DNA of 64,000 bases from CAWCKS01 sp963796195 (GCA_963796195.1 CAWCKS010000004.1:168885-232884), one strand, 5' to 3'; numbered from the stretch's first letter, positions 55,846 to 64,000 are shown. The notes: generated from the letters alone by a model not told the origin. Program-made: numbers and translations.

Positions 55846-56697
55846 TCAGGATTCAGTTGCGAGCCGGTGCGGCTCCCCGGCGCGAGCGATACGCGGGTCG
55901 CGTGGGCGTGTCATCAGCGGCAGACACGAACAGGCCCGCTGGCGCAGCGCGGATGGATCCAGAAGCCTGAGCGCGCCGCGCTGCTTCATGATGATCCCGT
56001 CGCCTTCGAGCGCGGCAAGTGCTGCTGTGATGCTCGGCCGCCGCGCGCCAAGCGCGATCGAAAGCGAGTCATGGGTGACCGGCACGAGTCCCCGCGCAAA
56101 CTGCTCGTTGGCCAGCGACAGCCACTTCGCAATCCGCTGCTCGAGCGCGTGCCTTGTGTTGCACAACAGGTTCTGCGCGCTGCGCCGCATCAGATCCTGC
56201 GAGACGCGGGCGCAATGCCGGCGCAGCGACGGCTGCCGCTCGATCGCCTCGCGAAACGTCTCGACCCGGATTCGCAGTGCCGACGTCGCCGGCGTCTGCA
56301 CCAGGGCGCGGTGGATCGCTCGTGACGCGTCGACCAGCACTTCGATGCCGACCATGCCGGTCGCATCGATGGTCGCGATCTCGACCGGCAAATCTGTCGC
56401 GCTGCGCGCCAGCAGGGAGACCAGCCCGCGCTCGAGGAAGTAGACATGCACGATCGGCGCGTCGACCTGCTGGACCAGATGACCGCGCTCGAACGACACG
56501 AGTTCGAGGTCGGGGCGAAGCACGTCGAACTCTGCCGTGCTCATCTGATTCAGAACACGATTGCCGACTGCGTAGACATTGCCGGCGCGCGACGGGCTGT
56601 CGCTCGCAGTAGGCGCCGTCGCCGCGGCGCCGTCGCCGGATCCCTCCGACAGATCGCGACTTCCTCGCTGCGCGTTGTCGGCCACGGCTTCGGCCAT
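55846..56697 (-). CDS. Crp/Fnr-family transcriptional regulator
   Basis: The 283-residue protein has a cNMP-binding-fold N-terminal domain (FDVLRPDLELVSFERGHLVQQVDAPIVHVYFLERGLVSLLA) and a C-terminal winged helix (LVPVTHDSLSIALGARRPSITAALAALEGDGIIMKQRGALRLLD). It lacks the cysteines of the Fnr iron-sulphur group and key cyclic-AMP residues are not evident. Many such regulators with RRPSIT-type recognition helices occur in Bradyrhizobium, function unknown. The ATG at 56697 is chosen since upstream frame is low-complexity. Confidence 0.85.
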   Translation of the reverse strand: MAEAVADNAQRGSRDLSEGSGDGAAATAPTASDSPSRAGNVYAVGNRVLNQMSTAEFDVLRPDLELVSFERGHLVQQVDAPIVHVYFLERGLVSLLARSATDLPVEIATIDATGMVGIEVLVDASRAIHRALVQTPATSALRIRVETFREAIERQPSLRRHCARVSQDLMRRSAQNLLCNTRHALEQRIAKWLSLANEQFARGLVPVTHDSLSIALGARRPSITAALAALEGDGIIMKQRGALRLLDPSALRQRACSCLPLMTRPRDPRIARAGEPHRLATES

Positions 56698-56900
56698 GAC
56701 GCCTCTTGATATGATGATCGTCCTGCCAGCCGGGTTAGCGCCTTCGTGTGAACGCCTGCCGACACCAGCGTCACGTTGCGATGAACCTGCCGCAGATAGC
56801 GCCGTCGCGACTGCGCAGTTATTGAGCAATTGGCAGGAAATCCTCTCGACGCGAAGCCGAACGCGGAAAGAGGCTTCACGGGAGGCTTGGCGCGCGACGT

Positions 56901-57002
56901 GTGATGGAAAATCTGCAGGTCTACCGCGCGCGGTTCGGCGGCGGCACGAAGCTCTTGATCGAGGCCGACCTCCGCCGCGGCGGCGGATCGGGCGAGAACT
57001 AG
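56901..57002 (+). repeat. Diverged copy of the slt 3' end
   Basis: Translation gives VMENLQVYRARFGGGTKLLIEADLRRGGGSGEN and a TAG, matching the end of the slt gene at 49767-49868 with three amino-acid changes and fourteen base differences. No slt sequence lies upstream of the repeat, so this is a 3' stump. Confidence 0.85.
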
Positions 57003-57168
57003 GCCGATTGGCTGCCAACAGGCGACATCGCGCTTGCGACGAGTAGTGGCGCAATAATCACACCCGAATGAAATCGCGTGGTTGATGCCGTGTCTGGTCT
57101 CATCCAGCCACGGTTCCGCCCTCATTGCGGGTCGGGCTTAGGTTGGGGGCATAAGTTGGGGATGCAAC

Positions 57169-57759
57169 ATGTCTTCCATCGATTGTGCCAAGAGTTCGTA
57201 CGTCGCCGTTAAAGCAAATCATGTTCCTGACGCGTTCTCGGTCTCGGGCGCCCGTGTCCGGAACGTCATTCAACTGTTTGCCGTCGTTCTCGGGGCGGCG
57301 TTGCTTGCGGCCTGCGCTCAGTCATCCGTTGTCACCAGGAATTCCGAATTTGTTGGCCCCGGTCGACAGGCGTCGCTGCAACACAATCGAACGGCATCCT
57401 TCGTCACCAACAGGCGTGTCGCATCCGCGAAAAAGCATACTCCCTTCGCGCGGCACAACAACGTGGCCCCAACACAGATCGCCTCGCTGGGAATTGCCAG
57501 CTTCTACACAGAGGGGCAACAGACCGCGAGCGGCGAAAAGTTCGATACGAACGATTTAACCGCCGCTCATCCTACGTTGCCGTTTGGCACCCGGTTGCGG
57601 GTGACAAACGTCGCGACCGGGCGGTCCGTGACAGTTCGCGTCAATGACCGCGGTCCATACGTTCCCGGACGGATCGTCGATGTCTCACATTCTGCGGCTG
57701 ATGCGCTGGGAATAGTTGGAAGTGGGATCGCAAAGGTCAAACTCGACGTCGTCCAATAG
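57169..57759 (+). CDS. RlpA-like lipoprotein (double-psi beta-barrel)
   Basis: The 196-residue protein has a hydrophobic leader ending in the lipobox LLAACAQ. The C-terminal RlpA domain reads GIASFYTEGQQTASGEKFDTNDLTAAHPTLPFGTRLRVTN and RVNDRGPYVPGRIVDVSHSAADALGI, with the Asp of NDRGP that is catalytic in RlpA glycan hydrolases. It lacks a SPOR domain, so it is the short type. It may trim peptidoglycan. A second RlpA-like gene is at 61432. Confidence 0.88.
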   Translation: MSSIDCAKSSYVAVKANHVPDAFSVSGARVRNVIQLFAVVLGAALLAACAQSSVVTRNSEFVGPGRQASLQHNRTASFVTNRRVASAKKHTPFARHNNVAPTQIASLGIASFYTEGQQTASGEKFDTNDLTAAHPTLPFGTRLRVTNVATGRSVTVRVNDRGPYVPGRIVDVSHSAADALGIVGSGIAKVKLDVVQ

Positions 57760-57780
57760 CTAGCAGCAGAAAGGAATCTC

Positions 57781-58056
57781 TTGCCCGGTTTTGTGTATGT
57801 TGTGGACGATGATCCGTCCTTTCGAGCAGCGATGGAACGACGTTTGAAGCAAGCTGGTTACGAGGTCGTGACCTATGCTTCAGCCCAACAGTTGCTGGAT
57901 CGATTGCCGAGCGAAAGTGTGCCGGGCTGCATCCTCCTCGACGTGCGGATACCGGGACTGAGCGGTCCGGAGCTGCAAGAGCGCCTGAGCGAACTCGGTT
58001 CGACGCTGCCGACCCCAAGGATGAACCCGCCTTTCGTGAACACGACGGCGACCTGA
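57781..58056 (+). pseudogene. Truncated FixJ-type response-regulator receiver
   Basis: The 91-residue frame (TTG start) reads YVVDDDPSFRAAMERRLKQAGYEVVTYASAQQLLDRLP and CILLDVRIPGLSGPELQERL, a receiver domain with the phosphoacceptor Asp in LLDVR. After LGSTLP the expected LTGHGD region is absent and the frame ends. The Lys and the LuxR-type output domain are missing. It is probably a remnant, though a stand-alone partial receiver cannot be excluded. Confidence 0.7.
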
Positions 58057-58156
58057 CCGGTTTCGGCCCGCGATGGCATTACCTATATTGGCCCCCCGAA
58101 TGACGATAAACCAAGCATCGTCGGCGGACGCACGGCCGAATGTCCGGGGAGAACTT

Positions 58157-58894
58157 ATGAAGCGATATGATCGCTATGAGGAATTTATCGATCGGCTCCC
58201 AAACCTGTCTCGACGTTGGTTGCGTCAATTGCGGACGATGATCGTGCTGTTTCTGCTAACACTCCAATTACCGATCAGTCGCGGATACGCTGCAACGCCT
58301 GCAGCGGAAACTCACGTCTATCTTCTACGCGGCGTGCTCAATATCTTTTCCTTGGGTTTGGATGAAGTCGCGGCCAAGCTGCGGCAGCAGGGCATCAATG
58401 CAACCGTAGCCAATTATCTCTCCTGGTCATCGCTCGCCGATGAAGCCGCGGCCGAATTCAGAAGTGGACGCACAAAGACGATCGTTCTGGTTGGCCACTC
58501 CTCCGGGGCGACGGCGCTGCCCGATATGGTGGCGCGTCTGGATCGGCTCGGCGCTCCGGTTAAGCTGGCAATTGGTCTTGATTCTGTCTTTCGCACAAGC
58601 CTGTCAGGACGGGTTGGGCGCTATATCAATTTCTACGTTGCCAACGGCAACGGCGAACCCGTCGCGAGGACGAAGCAACTGCGTGGCGAACTTGAGAATG
58701 TCGACGTGGGAAGAATAGGTATGGGACACCTCACGATTGATAAGAGTGAAATTATGCATCGGAAAATTATCAGCGCCATCGACGCTGTGGCCTTTAGCCG
58801 TTCGAAGCCGCCCTCGATGGCGCAACAGTCCGAAGCTGGCGCCAGCAAGCAGAGCGCGAGGACACCAGACGCGCTTCCAGCTGCACGAAGATAA
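58157..58894 (+). CDS. Exported alpha/beta-hydrolase-like protein
   Basis: The 245-residue protein starts MKRYDRYEEFIDRLP with GGGGAGA seven bases upstream. It has a hydrophobic segment (TMIVLFLLTLQLPISRGYAATPA) that looks like a signal peptide. The mature part begins HVYLLRGVLNIFSLGLDEVAAKL and has a nucleophile elbow IVLVGHSSGATALPDMVARL, as in thioesterase/lipase folds, and a late GMGHLTID with a His. The family is not recognised. Gene is isolated; function could be a lipase-like envelope enzyme. Confidence 0.65.
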   Translation: MKRYDRYEEFIDRLPNLSRRWLRQLRTMIVLFLLTLQLPISRGYAATPAAETHVYLLRGVLNIFSLGLDEVAAKLRQQGINATVANYLSWSSLADEAAAEFRSGRTKTIVLVGHSSGATALPDMVARLDRLGAPVKLAIGLDSVFRTSLSGRVGRYINFYVANGNGEPVARTKQLRGELENVDVGRIGMGHLTIDKSEIMHRKIISAIDAVAFSRSKPPSMAQQSEAGASKQSARTPDALPAARR

Positions 58895-59015
58895 TTTCCG
58901 CGGGATGCGCAAACCATGCCGTTTGTGGTCGCAGCACTCTGAAATTTTGACCAGACGTCTCGAATCCTGAGAGCAGTTGTCGTCGAGGCCCTGGCGCTGC
59001 CTCGCGTTGCGTGAG

Positions 59016-59657
59016 TCAGTAGCGATGCGGGAGGAACGGAATAAGCATTGGCACACGGCGGCGATACGCTCCGTATGCATCTTCGCCTAGCTCAACGGAC
59101 AGAAACCCTTCCTCCATGCGGGCTTTCTGCCAGAGCCCAAAGGCAATCAGGAATGCGCCGAGCAGCGCGGTGAGCGTCGCGACCGCGATGCCTGTCGCGA
59201 GCATTGCGCCGATTAGACCAGTATAGATTGGGTGACGCACAAGGCCGTACGGACCTGTATCAATGACCCGATGTCCCGCCTTGCGTGTGATTGCATTGGA
59301 CCAAAATCGTCCGAGATGAATTCGCGACCACCAGGTGAACAGGACGCCAGCCAAGGTTAGACCCGCAAGCACATAGGTGCCGCTATTGCCGACATGCCAG
59401 AGAGGTTGATCCCACGATACTTCCGCAGTCCAGGGGGTGAGGAAAATCGCTCCGGCAAGAATGGGGATGCGGTAGGCTCGCGAGTCCCAGGTCTTGACGT
59501 GTTTCTCCGTCCTGCCTGAAAAGAATGACCCTATGCCCCAGCTGACAAGCCAGCCGATCCAGATGAGCGCCAACAGCTCGGTGGGCCAGGTCGCTGTCCA
59601 TCCACTCCAGACATAACTCAATATTTGGGTCGGGTCGGAAAGCATTCGCGAGATCAT
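59016..59657 (-). CDS. ICMT-like integral membrane methyltransferase
   Basis: The 213-residue protein has about six hydrophobic segments and the isoprenylcysteine-methyltransferase-type core GPYGLVRHPIYTGLIGAMLATGIA with a downstream acidic pair (KARMEEGFLSVELGEDAYGAYRRRVP). Bacterial members methylate lipids or other small membrane substrates; the actual substrate is unknown. It is followed on the same strand by an epimerase and an Mpo1-like gene. Confidence 0.8.
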   Translation of the reverse strand: MISRMLSDPTQILSYVWSGWTATWPTELLALIWIGWLVSWGIGSFFSGRTEKHVKTWDSRAYRIPILAGAIFLTPWTAEVSWDQPLWHVGNSGTYVLAGLTLAGVLFTWWSRIHLGRFWSNAITRKAGHRVIDTGPYGLVRHPIYTGLIGAMLATGIAVATLTALLGAFLIAFGLWQKARMEEGFLSVELGEDAYGAYRRRVPMLIPFLPHRY

Positions 59658-59739
59658 CCTATCCTGTCAACTTTCACCGAGTGCTATGCCGACCGTGGCA
59701 CACGCAATTCAAGTTTGCAGATGGCTTTTGGCCAATACC

Positions 59740-60727
59740 CTAATGATGGAAGCCGGTACCCCGAAGGTAGGCTATCGTTTCTCGTAAGGCAGGTTCGATA
59801 GGCCGAGGCGCATAACCGAGTTCACGTTGGGCCTTTTCGGTCGATAAGGCCGTCGCGCGCAGCGCTATTCGGACACCCTCCGCGGTGCCGGATGGAGGGC
59901 GATGCGTTACGTGATCGGCGATAAACTCCAAAACCGCCGCCGCCCCTTCCGCCATTGCGCCGTGAACAGGGATGCGAATAGAGCGCCGTCTACTTATCGT
60001 TTCCATAAGACCAAGAATCCTCTTTAGTGAAATGCTTTCACCGCCAAGGATATAGCGATGTCCGATCTGTCCACGTTCCATGGCAAGAACTAGCCCCATC
60101 GCAACATCGCGTACATCCACAAGGTTTACGACAAAATCGAGATACAATTGAATGCGCCGACGGAGGAAGTGGCGCAGCATCGCCGTCGGCGGAGTAAGGT
60201 TGTAATCATGAAGTCCGATCGGCATTGTCGGTGTGCCAATTATTAGCGGAAACCCTGATGCCGCAGCTCGAATTCGCAAGTTGTTCCGCGAGCATTTTCG
60301 AACGCGTGTAGAGTCCCGGCATCTCTTCGGCCGGCGGAAGCGTACCTTCATCAATGATGTCGCGTGACGCCGACGAGTGAAAAAGAATAGATTCAGTGGA
60401 GCAATGGAGAAAACGGGCAATATCGCGCCTGCGGGCCGCCGCAATCACCGTCTCTGTCCCGACGTAGTTGACGGCATGAAAGTCGCTCTTCCGCGGTATC
60501 CACATCCCCGGCAGACCGGCGAGGTGATAAACTTGTTCTACGTCGCGGAGACACTCATCCACGAGATCTGAATTGAGTACCGAGCCCACGACATATTGAA
60601 CTCCCGGCATGGCACGGGTCGGCGCGCGAAGGTCGAGAACCCGCACTCGCTCGCCGCGCGCGACGAGCTCCCTTACAAGATTACGGCCGATGAATCCGTT
60701 TCCACCAGTGACAAGGATCTTGGTCAT
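59740..60727 (-). CDS. NAD-dependent epimerase/reductase, one frameshift
   Basis: From the ATG at 60727 the protein starts TKILVTGGNGFIGRNLVRELVARG (Rossmann GxxGxxG), with EQVYHLAGLPGMW and the active-site region GLYTRSKMLAEQLA (YxxxK). Near 60266 an extra A breaks the frame; the other frame continues IRAAASGFPLIIGTPTMPIG to ERGQIGHRYILGGE and GYAPRPIEPALRETIAYL. Joined length is about 329 residues. It resembles HpnA and other extended SDRs that act on sugars or lipids; the substrate is not known. Confidence 0.8.
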
Positions 60728-60766
60728 GACAGTCGAGCGACACGCCTTAAAGCTCTTTCCTGTGGC

Positions 60767-61285
60767 TCAGGAAATGCGAGCGCCTGGTCGCGCAACGAGT
60801 TCAAGAATACTGGCAAGATCGCGACGAAGGCCAAGAGCAACATACAATTTCGCTACCACAAACATTGGACCGAGCAGCAAGTGACTCGGATTGTCCAGAA
60901 GCGCCGGCTGTCTGCGTTCGAACACTCGGTGCCCGATGATTTGGAGCGCTACACCGATGACGATCAACACGGCGGAGATAGACCAGACACCAGAAGTGCT
61001 CGAGTGGTTCGCGATAGTCGCCGCGATTGTGAGCAACAAGACTGCGGCGCAAAAGATACCCATTCCGACCAAGGCGTCGAGCAACAACCAGTAGATCAGA
61101 ACCGGCAAAGCCATGGCGGCCGCCATATTGGTTTGCATGCCGACCACGTTGATGGGCCACAGGCTGAGAGGCAGCACAGCAGCCAGGAACAAGAATATGA
61201 TCCCAAAGACGTGCAAGGCGCAGTTCTTCGGATCGCGGTGATATTCCACGTAATCTGAAAGCTGGCGCTTGAAGTAGCTATTCAT
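60767..61285 (-). CDS. Mpo1-like / DUF962 membrane protein
   Basis: The 172-residue protein has the family start SDYVEYHRDPKNCALHVFGIIFLF and the later IGHRVFERRQPALLDNPSHLLLGPMFVVAKL, with the conserved histidines and the PALL segment. Yeast Mpo1 is an iron-dependent dioxygenase that shortens 2-hydroxy fatty acids. It has four to five helices. It starts 39 bp upstream of the epimerase on the same strand, so a link to hydroxylated lipids is plausible but unproven. Confidence 0.8.
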   Translation of the reverse strand: MNSYFKRQLSDYVEYHRDPKNCALHVFGIIFLFLAAVLPLSLWPINVVGMQTNMAAAMALPVLIYWLLLDALVGMGIFCAAVLLLTIAATIANHSSTSGVWSISAVLIVIGVALQIIGHRVFERRQPALLDNPSHLLLGPMFVVAKLYVALGLRRDLASILELVARPGARIS

Positions 61286-61431
61286 GGCGATCGCTATAGT
61301 ATGCTGCTTGAAGAGAAATACAGTCTAGCGCTGCGTACTGGTATGCTGGCAATCTGCATCGGCTATGAAAACGGGTGACCTGGGTTCCAGGTGCCGCCAT
61401 TGTCGCTCCGGTCGATGAAGGCCACTCGCTC

Positions 61432-61818
61432 TCAGAGCATGCACACCCACTGCGTTCGGTACATGCCAATCGCGTGAGCGGCGCCACGAGTTAGATCAAG
61501 TGTAACCCCGCGCGTAAATGGGCCGCGGTCATTAATCACCACAGTCACAGACCTCCCGTTCTGAGGATTCGTCACCGTTACCCGCGATCCGAAAGGCAGC
61601 GTGCGATGCGCGGCCGTATACCCGCTGGGATCGAATGTCTGACCACTCGCCGTCCGCCGCCCTGAGGCATAGAAGGTCGCGACCACATGCTGCCCCGAAC
61701 AAGTTCCGTGAGGTCTGGAGTGCGCGAAGAACCAAGCGAAGCCCCGACTGTGAGCCTGCGCGGACGACGTGATTAGCCACGCCAGAGCCAATCCAAAGAT
61801 GCAAAAAGATGGACGCAT
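61432..61818 (-). CDS. Second RlpA-like secreted protein
   Basis: The 128-residue protein has a signal peptide (MRPSFCIFGLALAWLITSSAQA) and a double-psi beta-barrel: VVATFYASGRRTASGQTFDPSGYTAAHRTLPFGSRVTVTN, VVINDRGPFTRGVTLDLTRGAAHAIG. The catalytic-type Asp in NDRGP is present. The barrel matches the 57169 gene closely, though this one has no lipobox and is shorter. Confidence 0.85.
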   Translation of the reverse strand: MRPSFCIFGLALAWLITSSAQAHSRGFAWFFAHSRPHGTCSGQHVVATFYASGRRTASGQTFDPSGYTAAHRTLPFGSRVTVTNPQNGRSVTVVINDRGPFTRGVTLDLTRGAAHAIGMYRTQWVCML

Positions 61819-62061
61819 TGACCCTTCCGCCTGCAGCCTTACACTTTACTCCAAAGGCACCGACTTAATTGTGGGCGATCGCGCCCGACCCGGATGCCCG
61901 CTTGGTCGATTTCGTCGCCTTGTGGATCGTGGCGACTTGATGACCAAGTCTTGCCATTCACAATTGTACCTTGGGGATTCTTCAGCAGCGGAATGCTCTG
62001 TGCTCTGGATGGTGACCCGCGTAGGGAAAACAGTGTCGGATTGGTCCTGAAGGTGCGTGCC

Positions 62062-62193
62062 ATGTCGCCAATGATCCGCAGGTTTGCTCGTCGGAAGCTT
62101 GGATCAATCGAGGCATACAAAGAAGCGGCAATAGCGGCCCTCTCGATGCTCGGTGCGGGCATTGCTCTGAGCGCATTCTTGTTTCTAATCTGA
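62062..62193 (+). CDS. Possible 43-aa membrane microprotein
   Basis: The frame reads MSPMIRRFARRKLGSIEAYKEAAIAALSMLGAGIALSAFLFLI, a basic amphipathic start and one C-terminal hydrophobic helix. It is too short to assign to a family and no ribosome-binding site is clear. Confidence 0.25.
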   Translation: MSPMIRRFARRKLGSIEAYKEAAIAALSMLGAGIALSAFLFLI

Positions 62194-62365
62194 CCAGCGT
62201 CGCTGACCTCGCCAAAAGATTGCCTCGCCCACAAAGAAGGCAACGAATTCGCACCCGGCGCGTTATCGCCGGCTGTTTTGGAGGGTTCGCTGAAGCGCGT
62301 TCATCCGAACACAGAATTTCATTGCTCGTCAGCAAGAAGCCAAATGACGAGTATCACTATCCATT

Positions 62366-62530
62366 ATGGTCGTGACGGTCGTTTCGTCCAACGTAGTCGA
62401 ACTCATTTGCGCTGACGATGCAGCTGCGATCGAAGCCGCCAAGCAGGTTGCCGGTCATTATGTTGTCAAGCTTTGGAGAACCCGCGCACACAAAGAGACC
62501 AGTCCCATTGGATGGCCCCCTGCGGCTTAG
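62366..62530 (+). CDS. Possible small hypothetical protein (54 aa)
   Basis: The frame contains ELICADDAAAIEAAKQVAGH and VKLWRTR, a pattern seen in short hypothetical proteins of Bradyrhizobium with a C-A-D-D-x-x-A-I motif. The N-terminal part of that family is missing or frameshifted, so this may be a remnant. Confidence 0.3.
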   Translation: MVVTVVSSNVVELICADDAAAIEAAKQVAGHYVVKLWRTRAHKETSPIGWPPAA

Positions 62531-62599
62531 CCACCGTAAAAATCACAAAGGTCGTGGCGCGACTGCAAATCGCGGTGGGTCCCCAAACCTGTCGCTGGT

Positions 62600-63633
62600 C
62601 TACCAATTCGGCGGTGCGTACTCAATGCCGCCAGCGTCCCACAATTGATTGAGGCCGCGCGGGATGCCGAGCTTGGACTGATCGCCGACATTGCGGTCGT
62701 AGACTTCACCGTAGTTGCCGACCAGCCGGACGATGCGCGAGGCCCAGTCGCGCGTCAGCCCGATGTCATCGCCATAGTCGGACGACACGCCCATGAAGCG
62801 CTGCACCTCGGGCTTGCCCGAGCGCATCGCCTCGTCGAGGTTCTTCGAGGTGATGCCGAGCTCTTCGGCGTTGATAGTGCAAACAGCGTCCACTTCACGA
62901 TCATCAGCCACTGGTCGTCGCGATGGCGCACCACCGGCGCGAGCGGCTCCTTCGAGATCACGTCGGGCAGGATGACGCTGTCGCCCGCTTTCGTGAGCTT
63001 CAGGCGTTGCGCATAAAGCTGCGAGACGTCGCTCGTGATGGTGTCGCATTTGCCATCTTCGTAGGCTTTCAGCAGATCTTCGAGCTTGTTGAATTACCTG
63101 CTCGAACTTCATGTTGTTGGACTTGAAGTAGTCGGAGAGGTTCAGCTCGGTCGTGGTGTTCTCCTGCACGCAGACCTTGCTGCCGTCGAGCGCGAGCGCG
63201 TTGTCGATGTTGCGCGCCTTCTTGGTCATGAAGCCCTGGCCGTCATAGTAGGAGACGCCGGCAAAATGCAGGCCGTACTCGGTCTCGCGCGACATGCTCC
63301 AGGTCGAATTGCGCGACAGCACGTCGATGTTGCGGTCGCGCAGCTCCTTGAAGCGCAGGCTGGCGTCGAGCGGAATGTATTTGACCTTGCTGGTGTCGTT
63401 GAAGATGGCGGCCGCAAGGGCGCGGCAGAAGTCGACGTCGAAGCCGGACCAGTCGCCCTTCTCATCGGGCGCCGAGAAGCCGGGCAGCCCAGGATTGACG
63501 CCGCACAACAGGTAGCCGCGGTTGACCACGCGCTTCAGCTGCGGGTGTCGTAGCGTACATAGGTGATCGCCGCCGCCGCAACGGCGACCGCAATCGCAAG
63601 GCCTATCAATAGGCCGGTCCAGAATGTCCGCAT
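62600..63633 (-). pseudogene. Amino-acid ABC transporter substrate-binding protein, three frameshifts
   Basis: From the ATG at 63633 a signal peptide is seen (TFWTGLLIGLAIAVAVAAAAITYV). The frame is lost near 63540, resumes VVNRGYLLCGVNPGLPGFSAPDEKGDWSGFDVDFCRALAA, is lost near 63097, resumes NKLEDLLKAYEDGKCDTITSDVSQLYA, and is lost again near 62880 before INAEELGITSKNLDEAM. The AapJ-like general amino-acid binding protein of about 340 residues would result if joined. Three breaks in one gene are more than expected from error alone elsewhere in the window, so this copy may be decayed. Confidence 0.8.
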
Positions 63634-63685
63634 GAAAATGATCTCTGCTGTTTGAGCGAAATTGTCTGAAAGCGGTACGCGGCGA

Positions 63686-64000
63686 TCAGACCGAGGGCTT
63701 CTGGTGCACGATCACCTTGGTCCCGACCGGTACGCGGTCATAGAGATCCATCACGTCGTTGTTGACGAGGCGGAAGCAGCCCGACGAGATCGCCGTCCCG
63801 ATAGTCTGCGGCAGGTTGGTGCCATGGATGCGGTAGACCGTGCCGCCAAGATGCATCGCGCGCGCGCCAAGTGGATTGCCGGGACCGCCGGCCATGAAGC
63901 GCGGCAGATAGGGCTGGCGGGTGATCATCTCCGGCGGCGGCGTCCAGTCCGGCCACTCGGCTTTCTTGGTAATGCTCAGGAGGCCCTGCCACTGGAAGCC
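63686..64000 (-). CDS. L,D-transpeptidase, C-terminal part (5' end outside window)
   Basis: The frame is open to the window edge. It contains the YkuD domain: MAGGPGNPLGARAMHLGGTVYRIHGTNLPQTIG and the active-site SSGCFRLVNNDVMDLYDRVPVGTKV with the catalytic Cys (SxGCxR). These enzymes make 3-3 crosslinks or anchor lipoproteins to peptidoglycan. The MarR gene at 27395 resembles LdtR-type regulators of such genes, but no direct link can be shown. Confidence 0.9.
   Translation of the reverse strand, partial: GFQWQGLLSITKKAEWPDWTPPPEMITRQPYLPRFMAGGPGNPLGARAMHLGGTVYRIHGTNLPQTIGTAISSGCFRLVNNDVMDLYDRVPVGTKVIVHQKPSV

Noticed and set aside
1..64000. CRISPR array
   Set aside because: No regularly spaced direct repeats of 25-40 bp were seen.
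1..64000. Prophage or conjugative module
   Set aside because: No terminase, capsid, tail, relaxase or type IV secretion genes were recognised.

Overview
The window reads as a chromosomal segment of a GC-rich alphaproteobacterium of the Bradyrhizobium / Rhodopseudomonas (Nitrobacteraceae) type. The evidence is gene order and protein character: ubiquinol-cytochrome c chaperone-DUF177-plsX-fabH-ihfA-merR-tRNA-Pro; glyA-nrdR-ribD-ribE and ribH-nusB-thiL; rpoZ-relA/spoT-pdxJ-acpS-lepB-rnc-era-recO; dapA divergent from a soluble lytic transglycosylase; an alphaproteobacterial porin; and an archaeal-type methionine adenosyltransferase. The species was not identified from sequence alone.

Layout. 1-4.1 kb: end of a rhomboid gene, an AidB-like acyl-CoA dehydrogenase, a small zinc-ribbon protein and a cytochrome P450. 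4.1-6.4 kb: an accessory patch with an SGNH-hydrolase-like gene, an inverted broken copy of its 5' end and small ORFs, beside tRNA-Pro(GGG). 6.6-16.3 kb: core genes for fatty acid and phospholipid initiation (plsX, fabH), DNA bending (ihfA), outer-membrane assembly (bamE), the H+-pyrophosphatase, thiL, nusB and ribH. 16.4-22.7 kb: an accessory insert splitting the riboflavin cluster, with an IS91-type recombinase/transposase pair, an amidase, a Phd/PIN toxin-antitoxin pair and a decayed alpha/beta hydrolase. 22.7-35.1 kb: ribE, ribD, nrdR, glyA, a MaoC hydratase, a MarR regulator, hemB, an RDD protein, the N-end-rule transferase bpt, an MFS transporter and parC. 35.3-47.4 kb: a dense core block (recO to rpoZ, a NYN/uracil-DNA glycosylase pair, peroxiredoxin, smpB, mscL, dapA). 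47.6-64 kb: slt, then a mosaic region with a porin, a methionine adenosyltransferase gene cut by an IS66 element with a perfect 8-bp target duplication, a Crp/Fnr regulator, a second diverged copy of the slt 3' end, two RlpA-like proteins, a lipid-related trio (ICMT-like methyltransferase, epimerase, Mpo1-like), a decayed amino-acid binding protein and the start of an L,D-transpeptidase gene.

How the genes work together. Most core genes serve envelope and cofactor metabolism (fatty acids, riboflavin, thiamine, haem, pyridoxal phosphate, lysine/peptidoglycan) and information processing. The right end is rich in cell-wall genes (slt, two RlpA, L,D-transpeptidase).

Two cautions matter. First, many genes, including the normally essential hemB and parC, carry single-base frameshifts, most in short runs of one base; many of these may be assembly errors, so pseudogene calls based only on a frameshift are provisional. 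Second, I did not find a clear new defence or secretion system. The most unusual signals are the slt-3'-end duplication bounding a 7-kb block, the exact IS66 insertion into the methionine adenosyltransferase gene, and a three-copy intergenic hairpin repeat with a compensatory base-pair change.
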